Origin: Leucobacter sp042726155 | GTDB taxonomy: Bacteria; Actinomycetota; Actinomycetes; Actinomycetales; Microbacteriaceae | Assembly (NCBI RefSeq): GCF_042726155.1 | Contig: NZ_JBHXHV010000001.1 | Location: 372,001 to 436,000, forward strand | Direction: 5' to 3' | Length of the DNA stretch: 64,000 nucleotides | Shown here: piece by piece, positions 1 to 7,831 of the stretch | Layout of the letters: each line of letters begins with the position of its first letter | How positions within the stretch are numbered: position 1 is the stretch's first letter | Made by a program: the position numbers and the translations under genes | Notes under the pieces: generated by a model | Databases searched by the model: none | What the model was told of the DNA's origin: nothing | The model's input: only the letters and a program-made list of their open reading frames with translations

Positions 1-437
1 ATGTGACGGCCGAGAAACGTGCCATCCTTCGACAGTGTTTCGACCGGGCCGTCGAGCTGCACGCGACTGTTCGGCAGCTCGCGACGGCCCTTGCCCGAGT
101 AGGTGAAGAGCACGCCGATGCCGCCGTCGATGTCGACCCACGAATCGGTCTTCGTCGCGCCCGTGCGCGTCGACAGCTCGTAGAGCTCGGCCTTGTGCTC
201 GGTCAGCTGCAGCGCGAGCTGTTTCAGAATGACCGCGCGCTGATGAAAGGTGAGCGCACCGAGGCTCTGCTGCCCGACGTGGCGGGCATATTCCATCGCA
301 CCGGCGAGGTCGAGTCTCGCGCTCGACACGAATGCGACAGGCTCGCCCGACGTCGCATCTCGCACTTCGGTGGCGCCCGTCGAATCGGCGGGGCTCCACC
401 AGGCATCTTGGACGTAGCTCTGCAGCGTGCGGGTCAT
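1..437 (-). CDS. paaZ: PaaZ, oxepin-CoA hydrolase / semialdehyde dehydrogenase (N-terminal part only)
   Basis: The reading frame starts at the ATG ending at 437 and runs off the left edge, so only about 145 residues of a protein usually near 680 are present. The visible part is the start of the aldehyde dehydrogenase domain. It opens with LQSYVQDAWW, continues through QRAVILKQLA, and holds the PaaZ-typical stretch TGATKTDSWVDIDGGIG followed by LFTYSGKGRRELPN. PaaZ opens the oxepin-CoA ring in phenylacetate degradation and oxidises the resulting semialdehyde in the cytoplasm. An AGGAG ribosome binding site lies just upstream. The gene is the last visible member of the paaJ-paaF-paaH-paaZ run, which fits the assignment. 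The C-terminal hydratase domain cannot be checked. Confidence 0.9.
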   Translation of the reverse strand, partial: MTRTLQSYVQDAWWSPADSTGATEVRDATSGEPVAFVSSARLDLAGAMEYARHVGQQSLGALTFHQRAVILKQLALQLTEHKAELYELSTRTGATKTDSWVDIDGGIGVLFTYSGKGRRELPNSRVQLDGPVETLSKDGTFLGRH

Positions 438-489
438 CGGGGGTCTCCTGTCGTGCTGAATGCGAAGTGTGCGGTGGCCGTCGGCCGGG

Positions 490-1356
490 TTATTCCGGCC
501 AGTCGTAGAAGCCGCGGCCACTCTTGCGGCCGAGCCGGCCCTCGGCGACCAGGTCGCGCAACAGCTGGGGCGGGGTGAAGGTTGGGCCGAGATCGCGTTC
601 GAGTTGCTCGGCGATGCCGAGCCGCACGTCGAGCCCCACGATGTCGGTGGTGCGCAGCGGCCCCGTGGGGTGGCGGTATCCAAGCTCCATTGCCAGGTCG
701 ATGTCGGCGGCGGTCGCGACACCCTGCTCGACCATGCGGATCGCTTCGAGCGCGAGTGCAACGCCGAGCCGACTCGACGCGAATCCGGGAGCGTCGGCCA
801 CCGTGATCGGCGTCTTGCCGAGGGCTCGCGCCCAGCCGGCAGCGCGTTCGGCCAACTCTGGCGAGGTGCGGTCGCTGACGACGACCTCGATGAGTGACGA
901 CGCCGGCACCGGATTGAAGAAGTGCAGACCGATGAACTGCTCGGGGCGTTCGAGCGCATCGGCGAGCTGGGCGAGCGGGATCGACGATGTGTTCGACGCG
1001 ACGACGGCGTCGTGCGGCAGTTGACGCTCGATCTCCGCGAGCGCCTCGGTCTTCAACTCGATCGACTCCGGCACTGCCTCGATGACGAGTGAGCAGGCGC
1101 CGAAGGCGGTGACGTCGGTGGCGAGCGTGAGCGCCCGCTTGAGCTGCGCCGCGTCACCGTCGTGGCCGCGGGCGATCGAGGCGTCGATGCTGCGCTCGAT
1201 GCGTTCTCGGGCGGCGTCGGCGGCGGCGACGTTCTGCTCGACCACCACGACGTAGGCGCCAGCGAGCAGGAACGCGTGGGCGATGCCGCCGCCCATTCGC
1301 CCACCGCCGAGCACGCCGACGCGGGCGGGAACCGTATCGGAGCCCGCCGTCGTCAT
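490..1356 (-). CDS. paaH: 3-hydroxyacyl-CoA dehydrogenase (PaaH-like)
   Basis: A 288-residue protein that oxidises 3-hydroxyadipyl-CoA to 3-oxoadipyl-CoA with NAD+. The N-terminal Rossmann motif GVLGGGRMGGG is at residues 14-24. The catalytic histidine is His145 in GLHFFNPVP, with Glu157 in the following SLIEVV as its partner. The C-terminal helical domain carries the usual DLAMELGYRHPTGPL dimer segment. Length matches single-domain HbdA/PaaH enzymes rather than the fused FadB type. Its start overlaps the end of the hydratase gene by four bases, so the two are probably translated together. General fatty-acid beta-oxidation is the alternative role; the adjacent paaZ and the upstream PaaR-like operator favour phenylacetate. 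Confidence 0.9.
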   Translation of the reverse strand: MTTAGSDTVPARVGVLGGGRMGGGIAHAFLLAGAYVVVVEQNVAAADAARERIERSIDASIARGHDGDAAQLKRALTLATDVTAFGACSLVIEAVPESIELKTEALAEIERQLPHDAVVASNTSSIPLAQLADALERPEQFIGLHFFNPVPASSLIEVVVSDRTSPELAERAAGWARALGKTPITVADAPGFASSRLGVALALEAIRMVEQGVATAADIDLAMELGYRHPTGPLRTTDIVGLDVRLGIAEQLERDLGPTFTPPQLLRDLVAEGRLGRKSGRGFYDWPE

Positions 1357-2099
1357 CGCTGCTGCTTTCGGTTGAGGAATGCGGTCATGCGTCGCTCCTT
1401 CTCGGGGCTGTCAAAGAGCACGGCCTGCTCGGCGAGGTCGATCTCGGGGTGGGCGTTGCGCGGGGCGCGCAGCACTCGCTTCGAGGCCTGGGTCGCAGCC
1501 GGGTCAAGCTTGGCGATGCGCTCGGCGATGGTGATCGCGACCGCGAGGGCGTCGTCGCCGTTCGGCAGCAGATGCGTGATGAGACCGGCGGCGTGCGCCT
1601 CCTCGCCGGTCAAGACGCGGCCTGCGAGCAGCATCTCGGCTGCCAGGCCCTCGCCGACGAGTTCGCGCAGCCGCCAGGTGGCCCCGGCTGCGGCGATGAT
1701 ACCGAGGCCGGTTTCGGGGTTGCCGATGTGCAGCGCGTGCGTGCCGACGCGAATGTCGGCGCTGTACGCCAGCTCCGCACCGCCGCCGAGTGCGTACCCG
1801 TCGAGCACGGCGATGACGGGCATCGGCAGTGCGTGCACGCGCATGAAGGCGCGGGTGTTGATGCCAGCGCGGGCGTCGTCGGCGCGGCGCTCCCGCAGCT
1901 GCGCGATGTCTGCGCCCGCCGCGAAGTTTGCCCCGGCGCCCTGCAGCACGAGGGTGCGGGGCACCGCTTCGAGCGTCGCGCAGAGCTCGTGCAGCGCAGC
2001 GATGAGGTCGAGGTCGATCGCATTGCGCTTTTCGGGCCGATCGAGGGTGGCGAGCACAAAGCTGTCGCGATCCTCGATGCGCAGTGCCGCGCCGCTCAC
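1353..2099 (-). CDS. paaF: Enoyl-CoA hydratase (PaaF-like)
   Basis: A 248-residue crotonase-fold enzyme that hydrates 2,3-dehydroadipyl-CoA in the phenylacetate pathway. The first oxyanion-hole segment GAGANFAAGADI is near residues 54-65. GGGAELA carries Glu109 and NPETGLGI carries Glu129, the two positions expected for the catalytic acid pair of true hydratases. The C-terminal trimerisation helix ends in SPEKERRMTAFLNRK, typical of the group. It overlaps the dehydrogenase gene downstream and is itself overlapped by the thiolase gene, giving a tightly coupled paaJ-paaF-paaH unit. PaaG-type isomerase activity is less likely because both glutamates are present. Confidence 0.88.
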   Translation of the reverse strand: MSGAALRIEDRDSFVLATLDRPEKRNAIDLDLIAALHELCATLEAVPRTLVLQGAGANFAAGADIAQLRERRADDARAGINTRAFMRVHALPMPVIAVLDGYALGGGAELAYSADIRVGTHALHIGNPETGLGIIAAAGATWRLRELVGEGLAAEMLLAGRVLTGEEAHAAGLITHLLPNGDDALAVAITIAERIAKLDPAATQASKRVLRAPRNAHPEIDLAEQAVLFDSPEKERRMTAFLNRKQQR

Positions 2100-3301
2100 G
2101 GTGCCACCCGCTCAATGATGGTCGCGGTGCCCTGGCCGACGCCCACGCACATGGTGGCGAGGCCGTAACGGGAACCCTCGCGCTCCATGCGGCTGAGCAG
2201 CGTGACGAGCAGGCGTGATCCTGACGACCCGAGCGGGTGGCCCAGGGCGATTGCACCGCCGTCGGCGTTCACTCGCGCGGGGTCGAGGCCGAGCCGCCTG
2301 ATGCACGCGAGCGACTGTGATGCAAACGCCTCGTTGAGTTCGATCGAGCCGATGTCGTCGATGGCCAGCCCGGCTCGGGCGAGCGCCTTCTCGGTCGCCG
2401 GCACTGGCCCGAGCCCCATGATCTCGGGTGCGAGCGCCGCCGACACGCTCGTCACGATGCGTGCGCGCGGCACGAGGCCGTGGCGCTCGACGGCTTCGGC
2501 GCTCGCAACCAGCAGCGCCGAAGCGCCGTCGTTCAGTGATGAGGCATTGCCGGCCGTGACCACGCTGCCCCCCGCGACGACTGGGCGCAGCTTCGCGAGC
2601 ACCTCGGCGCTCGACTCAGCTCGCGGACCCTCGTCAGTGTCGACCTCGCTGGTCTTGCCGCGGCCGAGCTGGGCGGTGACGGGCACGATCTCGTCGGTGA
2701 AGTGGCCGGCTGCGATGGCGGCGACCGCGCGACGATGGCTCTCGACGGCGAATGCGTCGGCGTCTTCGCGGCTGATGCCGTCGACGCGCGCGACCTCTTC
2801 AGCGGTTTCCGGCATCGAGTAGGTCGCCTTGTCGCGCGCGGCAAGCTTGGGGTTCGTGAAGCGCCAGCCGATCGACGTGTCGAATTGCTCGCCCGGCTTC
2901 GCCCAGGCCTGGGCGGGCTTCTGCTGCACCCACGGCGCTCGCGTCATCGACTCGACGCCGCCGGCGATGATGAGGTCGGCGTCTCCGGCGCGAATAGCTT
3001 GCGAGGCGTTCGCCACGGCGGTCATGCCCGAGGCGCAGAGCCGGTTCACGGTGTATCCCGGAATGCTGTCGGGTAGCCCCGCGAGCAGCGTGGCCATGCG
3101 AGCCACGTTCCGGTTGTCTTCGCCCGCCTGATTCGCGGCCCCGAGAATGACCTCGTCGATGACTGACGCCGGTACCCCCGTCCGCTCGACGAGTGCGCGC
3201 AGCACGATCGCGGCCAGATCATCGGGTCGTACCGAGGCGAGTGAGCCGCCGTATCGACCCACCGGCGTGCGTACGCCACCTACGAGAAATGCCTCTGGCA
3301 T
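2096..3301 (-). CDS. paaJ: Thiolase (3-oxoadipyl-CoA / 3-oxo-5,6-dehydrosuberyl-CoA thiolase)
   Basis: A 401-residue thiolase that cleaves 3-oxoacyl-CoA with CoA to release acetyl-CoA. The nucleophilic cysteine is Cys89 in NRLCASGM. His355 in GGAIALGHPLGSSGSR and Cys385 in MCVGVGQG complete the active site. ILGAANQAGEDNRNVARMA near residues 52-70 is characteristic of the PcaF/PaaJ branch rather than the acetoacetyl-CoA thiolases. It is the first gene of the leftward operon and ends overlapping paaF by four bases. A PaaR-like palindrome lies 39 bases upstream of the start. beta-Ketoadipate thiolase (PcaF) activity is possible, since PaaJ and PcaF enzymes are interchangeable in some organisms. 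Confidence 0.88.
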   Translation of the reverse strand: MPEAFLVGGVRTPVGRYGGSLASVRPDDLAAIVLRALVERTGVPASVIDEVILGAANQAGEDNRNVARMATLLAGLPDSIPGYTVNRLCASGMTAVANASQAIRAGDADLIIAGGVESMTRAPWVQQKPAQAWAKPGEQFDTSIGWRFTNPKLAARDKATYSMPETAEEVARVDGISREDADAFAVESHRRAVAAIAAGHFTDEIVPVTAQLGRGKTSEVDTDEGPRAESSAEVLAKLRPVVAGGSVVTAGNASSLNDGASALLVASAEAVERHGLVPRARIVTSVSAALAPEIMGLGPVPATEKALARAGLAIDDIGSIELNEAFASQSLACIRRLGLDPARVNADGGAIALGHPLGSSGSRLLVTLLSRMEREGSRYGLATMCVGVGQGTATIIERVAP

Positions 3302-3339
3302 GGGCGATGACCTCCGTGTCTGCCCGCGTCAGTCGAATT

Positions 3340-3361
3340 AGTGACTGATCGTTCGGTAATG
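3340..3361. promoter_or_regulatory. PaaR-like operator, paaJ side
   Basis: The palindrome AGTGACTGATCGTTCGGTAA and its flanks fit the pattern ACTnACCG-nnCGnn-CGGTnAGT recalled for the TetR-family phenylacetate regulator PaaR of Corynebacterium. The right half CGGTAA is intact and the left half has one change (ACTG for ACCG). It sits about 40 bases upstream of paaJ, where repression of the catabolic operon is expected. A second copy lies 95 bases away on the transporter side. Confidence 0.65.
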
Positions 3362-3456
3362 AATACCAGAATAGGCCGCGAGGTCTGCCTGCGCAAACGA
3401 TCGCGGGGCTTCGATGGTTCTTTACCGCACGGGCCGACCGTCGTGTACGCTCTATT

Positions 3457-3478
3457 ACTGGCCGAACGGTCGGTAACT
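3457..3478. promoter_or_regulatory. PaaR-like operator, transporter side
   Basis: The sequence ACTGGCCGAACGGTCGGTAA plus two bases matches the PaaR-type pattern in almost every fixed position, with central CG and CGGT right half. It ends 41 bases before the MFS start codon and so probably lies on or just downstream of that promoter. The pair of sites ties the divergent permease to the phenylacetate genes. No paaR gene is in the window. Confidence 0.68.
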
Positions 3479-3519
3479 TGACCGTCGCCGCGACCGTCCA
3501 CACGAACAACGGAGTTCAC

Positions 3520-4848
3520 ATGACTATGACCGTGTCCAGGCAAACGGAACGGCGCAGGGTGCTCGCGGGCACCGTCGTCGGTACCACCATCGAGTGGTAC
3601 GACTTCTTTATCTACGCGCAGGCCGCCGGGGCGGTGTTCGCAACCCTGTACTTCGCCCCCGCTGGCGAGACGGTCGGGCAGATCGTCGCGTGGGCGTCGC
3701 TCGGCATCTCGTTCCTCTTCAGGCCGCTCGGCGCGATCGTCGCTGGCCACCTCGGTGACCGCCTCGGCCGCAAGCGCATGCTCGTGCTCACGCTCGTGCT
3801 CATGGGTATCTCGACCGCGCTCATCGGCGTGCTGCCCACCTACGCGCAGATCGGTGTCGCGGCCCCCGTGCTACTCGTGCTGCTGCGCGTGCTGCAGGGA
3901 TTCTCGGCCGGCGGCGAGTGGGGCGGCGCAGCCCTGATGTCGGTCGAGCACGCGCCCGAGGGCAAGCGCGGATTCTTCGGTGCATACCCGCAGATCGGCG
4001 TGCCGCTCGGCATGATCCTCGCGACCGCGACCATGTGGATCATCACCACCACGCTCACCGAGGAGCAGTTCCTGAGTTGGGGCTGGCGCCTGCCGTTCCT
4101 GTTCTCGATCGTGCTCATCATCGTCGGGTACTTCATTCGCCGCGCGGTCGAGGAGTCGCCGGTGTTCAAGGAGCTGCAGGAGCGCAAGGGAGAGTCGGCG
4201 GCGCCGCTGAAGACCCTGTTCTCGAAGCACGCCAAAGAGGTCATTCTCGCCGCGCTCATCTTCATTGCGAACAACGCTGCGGGCTACCTGCTGATCGCGT
4301 TCTTCTCGGCGTACGCGACGAGGCCGGAGGCCGAGGGTGGACTCGGGCTCGAGCGCCCACCCGTATTGCTCGCGACGACGCTCGCGTCGTTCGGGTGGCT
4401 CGGATTCACGCTGTTCGGCGGCATTCTCTCGGACAGGATCGGGCGCGTGCGCACGTTCCAGATCGGCTACGTGCTGCTCGGTATCTGGGCCATCCCGATG
4501 TGGTTCCTGATCGACACGGGCGACATCTTCATGTACTTCCTCGCTCTGTTCCTGATGACCGTGGGGCTCGGCCTCTCGTACGGACCGCAGGCGGCGCTCT
4601 ACTCTGAGATGTTCCCGGCCGACGTGCGGTACTCGGGCGTCTCGATCGGCTACGCCATCGGCGCGATCTTCGGCGGCGCATTCGCGCCCATGATCGCGGA
4701 CCTCGTGTTCGGTGCGACGGGTGCATCGTGGACGATCGGGGTGTACATCCTGGGCGTGACGATCATCTCGCTCGTGGCGGTGTCGCTCGTGAAGGAACCG
4801 AAGGGCGTAGCGCTCAACACCCGCTCAAACGAAATCATCCCCCAATAA
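3520..4848 (+). CDS. MFS metabolite:H+ symporter, probable phenylacetate permease
   Basis: A 442-residue inner-membrane symporter of the MHS branch of the major facilitator superfamily (relatives ShiA, ProP, PcaK-like permeases). The family signatures are GTVVGTTIEWYDFFIYAQAA at the first helix, GHLGDRLGRKRML in the loop between helices 2 and 3, and LRVLQGFSAGGEWGGA in helix 4. Twelve hydrophobic segments are visible. The ATG at 3520 is chosen because GGAG lies five bases upstream; an in-frame ATG at 3478 overlaps the operator. It is divergent from paaJ and shares the region with two PaaR-like operators, so import of phenylacetate or a related aromatic acid is inferred. The substrate is not proven by sequence. 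Confidence 0.8.
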   Translation: MTMTVSRQTERRRVLAGTVVGTTIEWYDFFIYAQAAGAVFATLYFAPAGETVGQIVAWASLGISFLFRPLGAIVAGHLGDRLGRKRMLVLTLVLMGISTALIGVLPTYAQIGVAAPVLLVLLRVLQGFSAGGEWGGAALMSVEHAPEGKRGFFGAYPQIGVPLGMILATATMWIITTTLTEEQFLSWGWRLPFLFSIVLIIVGYFIRRAVEESPVFKELQERKGESAAPLKTLFSKHAKEVILAALIFIANNAAGYLLIAFFSAYATRPEAEGGLGLERPPVLLATTLASFGWLGFTLFGGILSDRIGRVRTFQIGYVLLGIWAIPMWFLIDTGDIFMYFLALFLMTVGLGLSYGPQAALYSEMFPADVRYSGVSIGYAIGAIFGGAFAPMIADLVFGATGASWTIGVYILGVTIISLVAVSLVKEPKGVALNTRSNEIIPQ

Positions 4849-4860
4849 CCCGCGCCTGCC

Positions 4861-4890
4861 CCCTGCCCGCGCCCCCTCGAGGGGGCAGGG
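4861..4890 (+). terminator. GC-rich hairpin after the MFS gene
   Basis: CCCTGCCC at 4861 pairs with GGGCAGGG ending at 4890. Alternatively, the inner CCCCCTCGAGGGGG folds as five base pairs with a TCGA loop. It lies 12 bases past the stop codon, and the next gene is convergent. There is no U-tract, as is usual in high-GC actinomycetes. Confidence 0.55.
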
Positions 4891-4922
4891 TGCGGGGGTG
4901 GGGGTGCGTTGTGCGTGTGGGG

Positions 4923-5141
4923 TCAAGTAATTGTGCGGAGGTTGCGGAGGGCGTCCGCTTCGAGCAGCGCGGAGACGCCGATGAACTCGATGCCCAGGAC
5001 GGTTCCGGTGTCAGAAATGTCTAGGTTGATGGTGCCATTGGCGAGTTCGACCGTCTCGTTGTGGGAGAACTTGCCAGTCTGACCGCCGAATCGCAACATG
5101 CCAGCGTCAACTTCGTCGTCGATTGAAAAATCCATCGTCAT
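4923..5141 (-). CDS. DUF2283-type small protein
   Basis: A 72-residue acidic protein. The pattern of an early MLRF strand, a NETVELANGTINLDISDTG stretch and a closing VLGIEFIGVSALLEADAL is that of the DUF2283 family, whose members end in GIEILxAS-like strands. No catalytic role is known to me for the family; members are often found beside toxin-antitoxin or stress genes. The ATG at 5141 is preceded by GGAG six bases away, so it is preferred to the ATG two codons later. It stands alone between the MFS terminator and the E2 gene. The function is unknown. Confidence 0.6.
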   Translation of the reverse strand: MTMDFSIDDEVDAGMLRFGGQTGKFSHNETVELANGTINLDISDTGTVLGIEFIGVSALLEADALRNLRTIT

Positions 5142-5285
5142 CTCACTCTCCAGAGAATTTGCCGTCGCCGAGCCTGATCGCGGTAATGAAGTTGCACTTC
5201 AATGTACGCCGACCCTACGTCGTTCGAGTCGGCGTACGGGGCGCCGGCGTCCGTTTCTCAGTATTCTCAACGGGCCCGTCTCGCC

Positions 5286-5351
5286 CCCGTCGAGCGCACG
5301 CAAATGGTCGTTTTGACCCGCGATAGCGACCATATGCGTCCGCTCGACGGG
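5286..5351. repeat. Large inverted repeat, copy 1 of the GCAAATGGTCG element
   Basis: CCCGTCGAGCG at 5286 pairs with CGCTCGACGGG ending at 5351. Inside it ACGCAAATGGTCG pairs with CGACCATATGCGT. The 3' side continues into a G-rich run (GGGGGAGGGGGG). A second copy with the same inner core is at 50.76 kb. It lies 3' of the E2 gene and may end that transcript. Confidence 0.75.
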
Positions 5352-5390
5352 AGGCGCTGGGGGAGGGGGGTGAGGGAGAGCGGGTAGGGG

Positions 5391-6773
5391 TTAGAGGCGC
5401 GGGTAGGCCCGCAGGGGGTGTTCCAGGAGGTCTGTGACCGCGCGCAGGAACCCCGCAGCGTAGCCACCGTCGCAGACCCGGTGGTCGAACACGAGCGAGA
5501 GCTGAGCGATGCGGCGGGGTTCGATGCGTCCGTCGACCACCCACGCGCGTTCGAGGACGCGCCCGATGCCGAGCATGGCGACCTCCGGGTGGTTGATGAT
5601 CGCGGCGGAGCCGTCGACGCCGAGACCGCCGTAGTTGTTGAGCGTGAACGTCGAATCGCGCAGCCGCTCGGGAGGCGTACGGCCCTCGCGCGCGAGCGCG
5701 CTGAGCGCCCGGAGCTCGCTGTCGAGTACCCCGACCGTGAGCTCGTCCGCGCGCGGCAGCACGGGCACCATGAGCCCGCGGCTCGTATCGACGGCGATGC
5801 CCAGGTTAACGCCCTCGTAGATCTCGATCGCGTCGCCCGTCGCGGTGAGCCGCCCCGCGAGAATTGGGAACTGCTGCAGCGCAATCAGGGTGTATCGGGC
5901 GAGGATCGCGGTCAGCGACGGTGCGCGCTCGCCCGGCTGCGCCATGCGCGAGCGCAACGCCCACAGCTCCGTGAGGTCGACGTCGACCCACACCGTAGCC
6001 TCGGGGATTTCCGCTCGACTGCGCGTCAGCTTGTCGCTCACCACGCGACGCAGTGGGCTGAACCGTTCGATGCGCGCGATGGGCAGCGGGGAATCGTGAG
6101 GGACCGCCGGAGCCGCCGGAACCGACTCCAACTGTGACTCGACCCCCGCAGAGCCCCCTGCCCCAGAGCCCTCGGCCGGCTTCAGCAGGTGCGCGGCGCG
6201 CAACACGTCGGTGCGCGTCACCGCCCCGTCGCTGCCGGTCGCGGGAACGGATCGCGGATCGACGCCGAGCTCGCGGGCGAGCCGGCGCACAATGGGGGAC
6301 CGCACGGCGACGGTGCGGCGGGTCGCTTCGAGTGCCGCTGGCGCAGCTGCAGCCGAACCGGCAGCCGCATCGGCGGCAACACCGGCACTGGCTCCGGCAG
6401 CCGAACCGCCACCGGCGCGCCCCGCGCCGCTCGCGCGCCTCCGCCTCCCCTTCGCGGGCCCGCTATTTGTGCCGTAGCCGATCAACACATTGCCCGATCC
6501 GGAACCCTCTGGGTCCTCACGAACGCCAGCTTCGCCCCCCTCTACCTCGATCACGGGCTCCCCGGTCAGCAGCGCGTCGCCCTGGCTGCCGTGCAGCTTC
6601 GCGACGACGCCGGCGAATGGCGAGGGGAGTTCGACGATGCTCTTTGCGGTCTCGACCTCGGCGATGGGCTGGTCAATGCCGATGGTGTCGCCGACGGCGA
6701 CGAGCCACTGCACGAGGGCAGCCTCGGTGAGGCCCTCGCCCAGATCGGGCAGCCGAAACACTTGGGTATTCAT
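5391..6773 (-). CDS. bkdC: Branched-chain 2-oxoacid dehydrogenase E2 (dihydrolipoyl acyltransferase)
   Basis: A 460-residue E2 core of a 2-oxoacid dehydrogenase complex. It has one N-terminal lipoyl domain with lipoylated Lys44 in VETAKSIVELP, then an Ala/Gly-rich linker. A peripheral-subunit-binding domain follows (SPIVRRLARELGVDPRSVPATG), with another linker and the acyltransferase domain. The catalytic motif is DHRVCDGG at residues 430-437. The ATG at 6773 shares one base with the stop of the E1beta gene and has GGAGG upstream; longer in-frame extensions upstream lie inside E1beta and are rejected. It is the last gene of the bkd operon and no E3 gene follows, so the E3 subunit must be encoded elsewhere. 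The lipoate ligase at 27-28 kb could modify it. Confidence 0.88.
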   Translation of the reverse strand: MNTQVFRLPDLGEGLTEAALVQWLVAVGDTIGIDQPIAEVETAKSIVELPSPFAGVVAKLHGSQGDALLTGEPVIEVEGGEAGVREDPEGSGSGNVLIGYGTNSGPAKGRRRRASGAGRAGGGSAAGASAGVAADAAAGSAAAAPAALEATRRTVAVRSPIVRRLARELGVDPRSVPATGSDGAVTRTDVLRAAHLLKPAEGSGAGGSAGVESQLESVPAAPAVPHDSPLPIARIERFSPLRRVVSDKLTRSRAEIPEATVWVDVDLTELWALRSRMAQPGERAPSLTAILARYTLIALQQFPILAGRLTATGDAIEIYEGVNLGIAVDTSRGLMVPVLPRADELTVGVLDSELRALSALAREGRTPPERLRDSTFTLNNYGGLGVDGSAAIINHPEVAMLGIGRVLERAWVVDGRIEPRRIAQLSLVFDHRVCDGGYAAGFLRAVTDLLEHPLRAYPRL

Positions 6774-7831
6774 CAGTTGTCCTCCCAGTGCAGCGAGTCG
6801 ACAGCGTCGAGCACTCGATCGACGTCGGGTAGATACCAGTGCTCGAACTTCGGCGAGGCGAACGGGGTGTCGAACCCGGTCACGCGTCGCACCGGTGCCT
6901 CGAGGAACTCGAAGCACTGCTCGAAGATGCGCGCTTGAATCTCTGCAGCGACGCTCGCGAATCCCGGGGCCTCGGCGATCACGATCGCGCGCCCAGTGCG
7001 GCGCACCGACTCGACCACCGTGTGATCGTCAAACGGCGTGAGAGTGCGCACGTCGATGACCTCGACACTGCGCCCCTCGGCCTCGGCGGCCGCCGCAGCT
7101 TCGAGTGCGATTGGCATCGACGGTCCGTAGCTGACGAGCGTGAGATCGCTGCCCTGCCGCACGACGCTCGCCCGACGCAGCTCGGCGGTGATCGACGTGT
7201 CGACCTTTCCCTTCGACCAGTACAGCTTTTTCGGCTCCATGAAGATCACGGGGTCGGGCGACGCGATCGCCGCGCGCAGCAGCGAGTACGCGTCTTGCGG
7301 GGTCGATGGCGACACGACCGTGAGGCCCGGAGTGTGCGCGTAGTACGCCTCTGACGAGTCGCAGTGGTGCTCAACGCCGCCGATGCCGCCGCCGTACGGA
7401 ATGCGAATGACGAGCTGCGGGCGTACGTCGCCGCGGGTGCGGTTGCCGAGCTTCGCGACGTGGCTGACGACCTGCTCGAACGCGGGCAGCGCGAACGCGT
7501 CGAACTGCATTTCAACGACGGGCACGAGCCCGTTCATCGCCATGCCGACTGCGGTGCCGACGATCCCGGATTCCGCGAGGGGAGTGTCGAAGCAGCGCTG
7601 TTCGCCAAAGCGCTCCGTCAGTCCGTCGGTGATGCGAAAGACGCCGCCAAGCGCGCCCACGTCCTCGCCGAACACGATGACGCGGTCGTCGCCCGCGAGT
7701 GAATCGGCAAGCGCGCGGTTCAGTGCGCCGGCCATCGTCATGGTCTCGACAACGGTGGGCACGGGGGTGGCGGGCTGAGCGGAGGCCTCATTCGCCACTG
7801 CGGAGGGGCGGCTCGCGGTCACGGTGCTCAT
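6773..7831 (-). CDS. bkdB: 2-oxoacid dehydrogenase E1 beta subunit
   Basis: A 352-residue beta subunit of the heterotetrameric thiamine-diphosphate E1. GEDVGALGGVFRITDGL near residue 60, TPLAESGIVGTAVGMAMNGL, and RIPYGGGIGGVEHHCDSSEAYYAH in shorter pieces are family hallmarks; HHCDS carries the conserved active-site histidine. The C-terminal transketolase-C domain has VIDVRTLTPFDDHTVVESV. The ATG at 7831 is chosen because GGAGG lies seven bases upstream and the codon overlaps the E1alpha stop by four bases. A weaker in-frame start 15 codons upstream lies inside E1alpha. The order alpha-beta-E2 with a divergent Lrp matches bkd loci for valine, leucine and isoleucine breakdown. Confidence 0.88.
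   Translation of the reverse strand: MSTVTASRPSAVANEASAQPATPVPTVVETMTMAGALNRALADSLAGDDRVIVFGEDVGALGGVFRITDGLTERFGEQRCFDTPLAESGIVGTAVGMAMNGLVPVVEMQFDAFALPAFEQVVSHVAKLGNRTRGDVRPQLVIRIPYGGGIGGVEHHCDSSEAYYAHTPGLTVVSPSTPQDAYSLLRAAIASPDPVIFMEPKKLYWSKGKVDTSITAELRRASVVRQGSDLTLVSYGPSMPIALEAAAAAEAEGRSVEVIDVRTLTPFDDHTVVESVRRTGRAIVIAEAPGFASVAAEIQARIFEQCFEFLEAPVRRVTGFDTPFASPKFEHWYLPDVDRVLDAVDSLHWEDN

Noticed and set aside
4923..5141. Toxin-antitoxin pair around the DUF2283 gene
   Set aside because: No partner gene is adjacent: one side is a hairpin element, the other the MFS terminator.
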